Shown: one piece after another, positions 23,039 through 29,449 of the stretch
Layout: each line of letters opens with the position of its first letter
Numbering within the stretch: position 1 is the stretch's first letter
Origin: Sulfotelmatobacter sp049792875
Lineage (GTDB): Bacteria > Acidobacteriota > Terriglobia > Terriglobales > Acidobacteriaceae
Length of the DNA: 29,449 nucleotides
Reading direction: 5' to 3'
Assembly (NCBI GenBank): GCA_049792875.1
Contig: JBARBI010000339.1
Span: forward strand, 1 to 29,449
Notes under the pieces: generated by a model
Databases searched by the model: none
Told to the model about the DNA's origin: nothing
Seen by the model: the letters and a program-made list of their open reading frames with translations, nothing else
Program-made: the position numbers and the translations under genes

Positions 23039-25300
23039 ATGGCAAACGGGTTAGTGCAGATTCAATCGACGGACGGCATGCCAGGCGTGCTGCCGGTTCC
23101 CGAACATTCGCCCGCAGTGTTCGAAGGCGAGAGCCTGATCTGCGGCTTGGACGTGGGCAGCACCACCTGCAAGTACACCCTGGCGTCACCTCGCGGCGAT
23201 GTGCTGGCCCAGGCGTACGAGCGGCACAATACGCGGCAGGCGGAGAAGGTGCTTCATTTCCTCACTCTGCTGGAAGGCAAGCACGGTCTCACGCCGGGGC
23301 GGGACCGGGTTTACTTCACCGGATCGGGGGCGGGCATCATTGCGCCCCTGGTCGGGGGTAAGGTGATTCAGGAAGTGGTCGCCGTGGCGGCCGCGGTGGA
23401 CAAGCTTCATCCCAACGTTCGCTTCGTCAGCGAAATCGGCGGAGAGGACATGAAGACCATCTTCTTTCAGGGGGAGGGGATCGCACGGAGCAAGCAGGTG
23501 CTGATGCAGAGCGCGTGCTCGGGGGGCACCGGGACCTTCATCGAGAAGACCGCGCGCAAACTGGAGATTCCTCCGGAAACCCTTTCCAACATGGGATATT
23601 CCGGATATCCGCTGCACAAAATCAGCAGCAAGTGCGGCATCTTTGCGGAAGCCGACGCGAACACGCTGCTGAAGGCCGGCGTTCCGGTGGAAGAGATCAT
23701 TGCTTCGCTGTTCGAGGCGGTGGTGTACCAAAACCTGGCGACCTTGACCCGTGGCAACACGCCCATGCCGGAGATCCTGCTGCTCGGTGGTCCGAATCTG
23801 TTCTTCAAGGGCTTGCAGGAGGCCTGGCGTCATCACCTGGCCAAAGTGTGGAAGGAGCGCAAGGTCACGGTGTCGGATGATCGCGAGGTTTCTTCGCTGA
23901 TCCGCGTACCCGACAACGCCCTGTATTATGCCGCGCTGGGTTGCGTGGAAGTGGCTTTGCGCGAGAACGGCGCAACCGGCCTTTACACGGGATCCGGCAA
24001 GCTCCAGTACTGGATCGAAGAAGGGCAGTACGAAGAGAAGAAGAAAATTGGACGTGGCGGGCTTTGCAAAGACGACACGGATCTCGCCACCTTCAAGGCG
24101 CGGTACGAGAAACCCCAGGCAGCGCCACCGGCCAGGGAGGTGGCTGTTTCTACCGCTACTCTCGGTCCGATCGTTCTGGGTTGCGACTTCGGTTCCACAA
24201 CTGCGAAGGCGGTTTGCCTGTCGCCGGAGAAGGAACTTTTGTTCTCCTGCTACGCTCTTAGCAAAGGCAACCCCATTGAAGACGCCAAGGCCCTGTTTCG
24301 CCAGGTGCGCGCGGTGGTGAGTGACCAGGACATTCTGGCCCTCGCCCTCACCGGCTACGGCAAGGATCTGCTCAATGGGATTCTAGGCGCTGATTGTCCG
24401 GTGGTCGAAACCATTGCCCACGCCTCTGCTGGTCTTCACTTCTTTCCCGATGCCGATTGCATCTGCGATGTTGGCGGCGTGGACGTGAAGATCATGATCC
24501 TCAACAACGGCGCGGTTACCGACTTCCGTCTGAACTCGCAGTGCTCCTCGGGCAACGGCGCGTTCCTGCAGGGCGTGGCCGAGCGCTTCAACATACCGAT
24601 GGGCGACATGGCGGATGGTGCGTTTAAGGCGCAGGCGATGCCACAACTGTCCATGGGGTGCGGCGTGTTTCTGCAGAGTGACATCGTAAACCAGCAGCGT
24701 AAGGGATGGCAGGCGGAAGAAATCCTCGCCGGACTCTGCGCCATCCTGCCGCTCAACGTCTGGATCTACGCCGGCGGCATGAACAACCTGCAGCAGGTCG
24801 GCAAGAAGTACATCCTGCAGGGCGGGACGCACCGTAACCTGGCGGTCGTGAAGACGCAGGTGGATTTCATCCTCAGCAAGGTTCCCGATGCGGAGGTGGT
24901 GGTTCATCCATACTCCGGGGAAGCGGGCGCGATTGGCGCCGCCCTGGTTGCCCTTGACTGGTGGAACAACGGCGGGCGGACGGTCTTTCGCGGATTCGAC
25001 TCCATCGAGAAACTGACCTACAAGACCGCGACCTCGAATGACACCGTCTGTCACTGGTGCCCGGTGAACTGCCAGCGCAGCTTTATCGATGTCGCACTGC
25101 TCGAGGGCAGGGGGCGCCCCTGGAGCAAGGTTCCGCTGGAGAAAGGTTGGGAGCGGGTCATCGTGAACAACTCCTGTCCGAAGGGACTGGTCGAAGACTT
25201 GACTGAAATGAAGGTCATTAAGGCCGGAATCGAGAAAACGAAGAATGCCTTTCCAAACATTGCAGACATGGTTCGGCAAGAAGGGTTCCGCCGCAACTAG
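23039..25300 (+). CDS. Double BadF/BcrA-type activase ATPase
   Basis: The 753-residue protein contains two complete ASKHA-fold activase domains. Domain 1 (about 35-315) starts with LICGLDVGSTTCKYTLA and has TGSGAG, EIGGEDMKTI, SACSGGTGTFIE (Cys160) and SSKCGIFAEAD (Cys199). Domain 2 (about 375-645) starts with IVLGCDFGSTTAKAV and has LTGYGKDLL, DVGGVDVKI, QCSSGNGAFLQ (Cys502) and SMGCGVFLQSD (Cys541). In 2-hydroxyglutaryl-CoA dehydratase activases two such Cys per subunit hold one [4Fe-4S] cluster between the two halves of a homodimer, so this chain could form the site by itself. The C-terminal part adds CHWCPVNC (671-678) and Cys713, possibly a second cluster. Predicted role: ATP-driven low-potential electron donor. 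Its stop overlaps the next gene by 56 bases. GAGGGAG lies just before the ATG. Confidence 0.85.
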   Translation: MANGLVQIQSTDGMPGVLPVPEHSPAVFEGESLICGLDVGSTTCKYTLASPRGDVLAQAYERHNTRQAEKVLHFLTLLEGKHGLTPGRDRVYFTGSGAGIIAPLVGGKVIQEVVAVAAAVDKLHPNVRFVSEIGGEDMKTIFFQGEGIARSKQVLMQSACSGGTGTFIEKTARKLEIPPETLSNMGYSGYPLHKISSKCGIFAEADANTLLKAGVPVEEIIASLFEAVVYQNLATLTRGNTPMPEILLLGGPNLFFKGLQEAWRHHLAKVWKERKVTVSDDREVSSLIRVPDNALYYAALGCVEVALRENGATGLYTGSGKLQYWIEEGQYEEKKKIGRGGLCKDDTDLATFKARYEKPQAAPPAREVAVSTATLGPIVLGCDFGSTTAKAVCLSPEKELLFSCYALSKGNPIEDAKALFRQVRAVVSDQDILALALTGYGKDLLNGILGADCPVVETIAHASAGLHFFPDADCICDVGGVDVKIMILNNGAVTDFRLNSQCSSGNGAFLQGVAERFNIPMGDMADGAFKAQAMPQLSMGCGVFLQSDIVNQQRKGWQAEEILAGLCAILPLNVWIYAGGMNNLQQVGKKYILQGGTHRNLAVVKTQVDFILSKVPDAEVVVHPYSGEAGAIGAALVALDWWNNGGRTVFRGFDSIEKLTYKTATSNDTVCHWCPVNCQRSFIDVALLEGRGRPWSKVPLEKGWERVIVNNSCPKGLVEDLTEMKVIKAGIEKTKNAFPNIADMVRQEGFRRN

Positions 25301-26510
25301 AGGCGCGGCCAAGGTCAAGGACCGCTCCCAGTTGCGCGTGGGCATTCCCAAGGTGCTCAACATCTGGACGACTCACCAGTTCTGGGTGGGCTTCCTGAAA
25401 GAGCTGGGCGTGTCTTCGGAAAACATCATCTTCAGTTCCGACACCTCCGAGGAGCAGGGCCGCGAGTACGGCAAGGGACGCGGGACGGTGGACTGCTGCT
25501 ATCCCGTAAAGGCCATCAGCGGACACTATGGCGAGTTAATCTTCGGACAGAAGAAGAAAATCAACGTGCTCCTGAGCCCGATGATTCACTCCTTGCCTTC
25601 CGTGCTGTATGGTCACGTGGTGGACACGGTAACCTGCACGCGCGTCATGGCGGGGCCGGAAAATATCAAGGCTGGATTTCTCAAGGAGTGCGACATCTTT
25701 GCGGACAACAACATCGTGTACGCGTCGCCGTTCGTCAGTCTGGGTGATCGACACATGGTGACGGGGCAACTCTATGCTACTTTGAAAGACGTTTTCGATC
25801 TCGACGAGGAGGAGACCGCGCGCGCGGTGCAAGCTGGTTTTGCCGCGCTGGACGACGTTACCGAACGGATTCGGAAGCAGGGGCGCGAAATCCTGACGTG
25901 GTGTGCGAAGAATCAGAAACCTTGCGTTCTCGTGCTGGCTCGTCCCTACCACATGGACACCGGCATCGGCCACGAGATCGAGGCTGACATCCAGGCTTGC
26001 GGTTATCCGATCCTGTGGTTGCAGTACCTGCCCGCCGACATGGACTTGATGAACTGGCTGTTCGAGGCGGACCTCAAGGCAGGGCGCATTAAGAGCCCGT
26101 TCGACATCGCCGATGTGTGGACGTCTTCTTACAGCAGCAACACCAACGAGATCATGTGGGGAGCAAAGGTCGCCACGCGCTGCCCCTGGATTACCTGCGT
26201 GGTGCGACTTTCCAGCTATGAGTGCGGCATGGATCAGCCCACTTATACGCCGGCGCAGAAGATCGTTGAGGCCACCGGGACTCTATACTTCAAGTTCGGC
26301 GACCTCGACTCGACCAAACCATCGGGCGGAATCAAGATCCGCGTGGAGACGATCTCGCATTACCTGGGCAAGTACTCCCAAGAGATCATCCAGCGCAAGT
26401 TGAGCTACCTGTCGCCGAACTGCCCCTTGGCGGAGCTGCCGACTGCCACGCCAGCCGCGGTTGCCGCAGTTGTTCCTGAGACTGAGCAGGTGGCGATCAG
26501 CGTGGTCTGA
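25245..26510 (+). CDS. DUF2229-type acyl-CoA dehydratase activase-related protein
   Basis: The 421-residue product begins inside the end of the activase gene (56-base overlap in another frame), implying translational coupling. From about residue 31 it matches DUF2229: LRVGIPKVLNIW, FWVGFLKELGV, a Cys-Cys-Pro region GTVDCCYPVKAISGHYGELI (Cys84, Cys85), INVLLSPMIHSL, and a central segment LVLARPYHMDTGIGHEIEADIQACGYP. Near the C-terminus CPWITC and YECGMDQ place Cys at 313, 318 and 327 as possible cluster ligands. In many anaerobes this domain lies within one very long chain with the activases and a dehydratase-like module; here it is separate. GTG 25338, close to the domain edge, would give a shorter product if the overlap start is not used. 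Biochemical role not established. Confidence 0.78.
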   Translation: MPFQTLQTWFGKKGSAATRGAAKVKDRSQLRVGIPKVLNIWTTHQFWVGFLKELGVSSENIIFSSDTSEEQGREYGKGRGTVDCCYPVKAISGHYGELIFGQKKKINVLLSPMIHSLPSVLYGHVVDTVTCTRVMAGPENIKAGFLKECDIFADNNIVYASPFVSLGDRHMVTGQLYATLKDVFDLDEEETARAVQAGFAALDDVTERIRKQGREILTWCAKNQKPCVLVLARPYHMDTGIGHEIEADIQACGYPILWLQYLPADMDLMNWLFEADLKAGRIKSPFDIADVWTSSYSSNTNEIMWGAKVATRCPWITCVVRLSSYECGMDQPTYTPAQKIVEATGTLYFKFGDLDSTKPSGGIKIRVETISHYLGKYSQEIIQRKLSYLSPNCPLAELPTATPAAVAAVVPETEQVAISVV

Positions 26511-26816
26511 CCAGGACGTCGCGCGTAAGGCGCACTTCTCAGCGATCTGACGATCCCTTAGTTGACCTGGGCACCGGAGAGGAACGGTTCGTCTCTCACC
26601 GTCCTCAACCGTCGCCCGGTTCCAGAAGAGTCGCCATCAGTCCAGGCTTAGTACGGCCGCAAACGACTACATCAAGGCGGCCGCCGATGGGCCCAGAGGT
26701 TGGATTGACTAAGGATTTCGCGGGAATGAGGGACCCACTGCGGTATATACTTTAAGGACTTGTGCGGTTCGCCGCGCAAATTTGCGGCCTTTTGTCTGGA
26801 CCCAGCCAGGCGACTC
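26511..26816. other. Gap between the activase set and the kinase gene (306 bases)
   Basis: I see no supportable gene here. A TATACT at 26746-26751 could be a -10 box for the kinase gene, but no fitting -35 is seen. A palindrome lies at 26775-26786. After the DUF2229 gene only a weak GCGC/GCGC hairpin (26521-26533) without a T-run is visible, so no terminator is called. Confidence 0.45.
26771..26793 (+). promoter_or_regulatory. Palindrome and short T-run in the kinase leader
   Basis: CGCAAATTTGCG at 26775-26786 is a perfect 12-bp palindrome. GCCGC (26771-26775) and GCGGC (26784-26788) could form a hairpin with an 8-base loop followed by TTTT at 26790-26793. It ends 23 bases before the kinase start codon. 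An operator or a weak attenuator are both possible. Confidence 0.3.
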
Positions 26817-29449
26817 ATGCAAAATCGGAATCCGCGGTCTGATCCTCAAGATCCAGAAAACGGCACGAATTCGCCCGGTGTGAGTGTTCCCATGAAAGGG
26901 GACAGCGCCAGCTCCAACCCTCCGCCTGATCCCGACGGGACCGTAGTTGATTTTCCGAACTCGGTTTTGGATCCCTATGCGACTCAAGTGGATGCGGATG
27001 CCACGCTCATCGACGCGATCCCAGCCCCCGCTTCGACCGGTGCCGGCCCTGCACGCGTTCAGACGGGCGGCCCCGCGCTCGAACCCGGCGACGTGCTGGG
27101 CGGCCGCTACGAGATCCTGCAACTGCTGGGTGAGGGCGGTATGGGTGCGGTGTACAAGGCGATGGACCGGGAGTTGGACCGGCCTGTGGCTCTCAAGCTC
27201 ATCCGGCCGCAACTGGCTGCCAACCCCTCCATCCTGGCCCGATTTAAGCAAGAACTCCTGTTGGCTCACCAGGTCACGCATAAAAATGTCATCCGAATCT
27301 ACGATTTGGGCGATGCCGATGGCGTGAAGTTCATCACGATGGAGTTCGTCGAAGGCGTCGACCTGCGTTCGCTGATTCAGGAGAAGAAGAAATTTTCTCC
27401 TGAAGAAGCAGTGGAAATCACGCAACAGATCTGCCGCGCCCTGGAAGCCACACACGCTGTGGGGGTAATTCACCGCGACCTGAAGCCCCAGAACATCATG
27501 CGTGACGGGACCGGCCGGATCCTGTTAATGGACTTTGGCCTAGCTCGGACCATCGCAGGCGGCGGCATGACCCAAACCGGAGCCCTGGTCGGGACCATGG
27601 AATACATGTCGCCTGAGCAGGCACTGGCGAAGGAACTGGACCAGCGCTCCGACCTCTTCACTTTGGGGTTGATTCTCTACGAGCTCCTGATCGGCAAGAC
27701 GCCGTACACCGCTGAGAGCGTCGTGGCCAGTTTGATCAAGCGGACCCAGGAACGAGCGATCCCGGTCTCCGATCACGACGGGACGATTCCAATCCCGCTC
27801 AGCAACATCGTGAGCAAGAGCCTGGAGCGTGATCCCAAATCGCGCTACCAGAGTGCCAGCGAGTTGCTGCGCGACCTGGAAGAGTGGCAGGGCAAGGGAG
27901 CGGCAGCAACGTTGCGTTTCCAACCGGCCGTCGAGCCCTGGGGACGAACGACTCACTGGCCGCTGATAACCGGGATTGCGACCGTGGTCGTGCTGGCAAT
28001 CGTGGGCTATGTGTTCCGAGGTCCGCTCTTCTCGCCGTCGCCAAAGAAAACTGTATCTGGACCGGCACTGTCATTGGCGATCTTGCCCTTTCGCAACGCC
28101 TCCGGAGATCCGAGCGTCGATTGGCTGGGACCCAGTCTTGCCGACATGTTGAGCACGGATGTGGGCCAGTCCGCGCGTTTGCGCGCGGTCTCCCAAGATC
28201 GGCTGCACCAGGTGCTTTCCGATCTCCGGGTTGCGCCTAACGCTTCCATCGAGCCGGCAACTTTGCGCCGGCTGGCCGAGTTCAGTAACGCGGATACCTT
28301 GGTTTGGGGACAATATGCAAAATTCGGTGGCCAGATACGCATCGACGCTACCTTGCAAGACCTCAAGCATGATCGCAGCGTTCCCATCAAAATCGAAGCC
28401 GTCGACGAAAAGGATATTCCCGGGGCGGTGGATCGTCTGGCCACCGCGATCCGTAACAATCTGGCTTTCTCGCCGGACGTGATTAACGAACTCAAGGCGA
28501 GTTCCTTCCAGCCAAGCTCCCGTTCGCCAGAGGCACTGCGAGATTACAACCAGGGTGTTCAGCTCCTGCGAGATGGCAAGAACCTGGACGCGATCAGACC
28601 TTTCCAGTCTGCCGCTAAAGAAGACCCGGAATTTGCCCTCGCTTATTCCCGCTTAGCGGACGCGGACTCCGCGCTCGGGTACGATGGCGATGCGGAGCAG
28701 GCCTCCCGTAAAGCGGTCGACCTCAGCCAACCGTTGCCCATGGCCGAAAAGTACCTCATCCAGGCGACGCACGCGCGGGTCATGAAAGACAACAAGAAGG
28801 CGATCGAAGCCTACGAGAACCTGGCGAAGAGCATGCCTGACAACTCCGATGTGGAGTCAGCCCTGGGAAGCCTTTACACCGAGACTGGCGCTTACGACAA
28901 GGCTCGTGACCAGGTGTCGAAACTGTTGCAATCGGATCCGAAGAACATCAAGGCCCTGTGGCAGATGGGAGTGGTCGAAATCGTGAATGGCAACCCGCAA
29001 GCTGCGCTCGAGCCCTTGAACAAGGGTTTGTCGCTGGCGGTGCAGATGGACGTTCAGGAATTGAAGGCGCTGATCCTCCAATCGATGGGAATCTCGTACC
29101 GGCTGATGAACAAGCCCGATGATGCGATGCGCAGCTACCAGGATGCGATGGCCATCAACCGCCGGCTTGGCCTGAAACGCAATTTGGCCGGCAGTCTCGT
29201 GGAGATGGCTGTGGTCGAGAACTCGCAAGGAAAGCCTGACGCAGCCCTTGCCAGCTACAATCAGGCGCTTCAGTTGCAGCGTGAGATCGGCATCAAGAAA
29301 GAAATAGGCGACACGCTGAATGACATGGGCGTGGTGTACCAGGCCAAGGGCGATTATGACGAGGCATTGCAAAAGTACAAGGAGTCGCTGCAGATCCAGC
29401 GCGACACGGGCGACGAAAACTACGAGGCGTTGTGCCTGAATAATATCGG
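26817..29449 (+). CDS. Membrane Ser/Thr protein kinase with FlgO-like domain and TPRs (partial)
   Basis: The frame is open from ATG 26817 to the window edge, giving 877 residues without a stop, so the C-terminus is missing. Residues 1-95 are a low-complexity N-terminal region. The Hanks-type kinase domain (about 98-360) is intact: glycine loop LGEGGMGAVYK at 104-114, VALKLI with Lys127, HRDLKPQN with Asp221, DFG at 239-241 and GTMEYMSPEQA. One transmembrane helix follows near 380-398. A FlgO-like domain (LSLAILPFRNASGDPSVDWLG, about 417-555) and TPRs from about 575 onward make up the extracytoplasmic part. The ATG has an AGG 6 bases upstream. The kinase probably phosphorylates cytoplasmic targets in response to a periplasmic TPR-bound signal. 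The FlgO-TPR half has the same layout as the regulator at 18148-19911. Confidence 0.88.
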   Translation, partial: MQNRNPRSDPQDPENGTNSPGVSVPMKGDSASSNPPPDPDGTVVDFPNSVLDPYATQVDADATLIDAIPAPASTGAGPARVQTGGPALEPGDVLGGRYEILQLLGEGGMGAVYKAMDRELDRPVALKLIRPQLAANPSILARFKQELLLAHQVTHKNVIRIYDLGDADGVKFITMEFVEGVDLRSLIQEKKKFSPEEAVEITQQICRALEATHAVGVIHRDLKPQNIMRDGTGRILLMDFGLARTIAGGGMTQTGALVGTMEYMSPEQALAKELDQRSDLFTLGLILYELLIGKTPYTAESVVASLIKRTQERAIPVSDHDGTIPIPLSNIVSKSLERDPKSRYQSASELLRDLEEWQGKGAAATLRFQPAVEPWGRTTHWPLITGIATVVVLAIVGYVFRGPLFSPSPKKTVSGPALSLAILPFRNASGDPSVDWLGPSLADMLSTDVGQSARLRAVSQDRLHQVLSDLRVAPNASIEPATLRRLAEFSNADTLVWGQYAKFGGQIRIDATLQDLKHDRSVPIKIEAVDEKDIPGAVDRLATAIRNNLAFSPDVINELKASSFQPSSRSPEALRDYNQGVQLLRDGKNLDAIRPFQSAAKEDPEFALAYSRLADADSALGYDGDAEQASRKAVDLSQPLPMAEKYLIQATHARVMKDNKKAIEAYENLAKSMPDNSDVESALGSLYTETGAYDKARDQVSKLLQSDPKNIKALWQMGVVEIVNGNPQAALEPLNKGLSLAVQMDVQELKALILQSMGISYRLMNKPDDAMRSYQDAMAINRRLGLKRNLAGSLVEMAVVENSQGKPDAALASYNQALQLQREIGIKKEIGDTLNDMGVVYQAKGDYDEALQKYKESLQIQRDTGDENYEALCLNNI

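Noticed and set aside
24383..25363. Minus-strand open frame (326 codons) opposite the activase gene
   Set aside because: It lies opposite conserved activase motifs, and its His/Arg/Val-rich composition has no motif.

Overview
The window looks like chromosomal DNA of a soil-type member of the Acidobacteriota (Terriglobia/Koribacter-like). This is inferred from gene content and style, not from a marker gene. The signs are high GC, a very large CarboxypepD_reg/TonB receptor, membrane-tethered HTH-TPR regulators, a Ser/Thr kinase fused to TPRs, and dispersed hairpin repeats in the gaps. I see no rRNA, tRNA, CRISPR array, insertion sequence or phage gene.

Left block (209-4961, all minus strand, read right to left): a secreted TPR protein with a peptidase-MA type metalloprotease domain, a SpoIIE/PP2C-like phosphatase with an altered metal site, a SurA-like periplasmic chaperone/prolyl isomerase, and a YhaM-like OB-fold plus HD-domain nuclease. 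Divergently, at 5000-7564, lies a secreted M1-family metallopeptidase with an intact zinc site but no GAMEN motif. It is followed by a nonsense-interrupted TPR regulator remnant (7684-8472).

Middle block (8784-19911, plus strand): a 1145-residue TonB-dependent receptor, then a tight cluster of three Tat-exported enzymes. These are a YtcJ-like amidohydrolase and two tandem paralogous FAD oxidoreductases that resemble the spermidine-dehydrogenase-like group. A membrane-anchored HTH-TPR regulator follows. The layout suggests outer-membrane uptake followed by periplasmic hydrolysis and oxidation of an unidentified compound.

Right block (20106-26510, plus strand): a Spinster-like MFS transporter and three genes that together make a split form of the large BadF/BcrA-activase plus DUF2229 plus 2-hydroxyacyl-CoA-dehydratase-like protein. 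This is predicted to be an ATP-driven iron-sulfur electron-transfer machine of unknown substrate, and it is the most interesting system in the window. Both activase domains are fused in one chain, and each keeps a Cys pair spaced exactly 39 residues apart. After a 306-base gap the window ends inside a Ser/Thr kinase-TPR gene (26817 to the edge).

Two copies of one inverted-repeat element lie at 146-188 and 12294-12335. The MFS gene is preceded by a potentially structured leader of unknown class.
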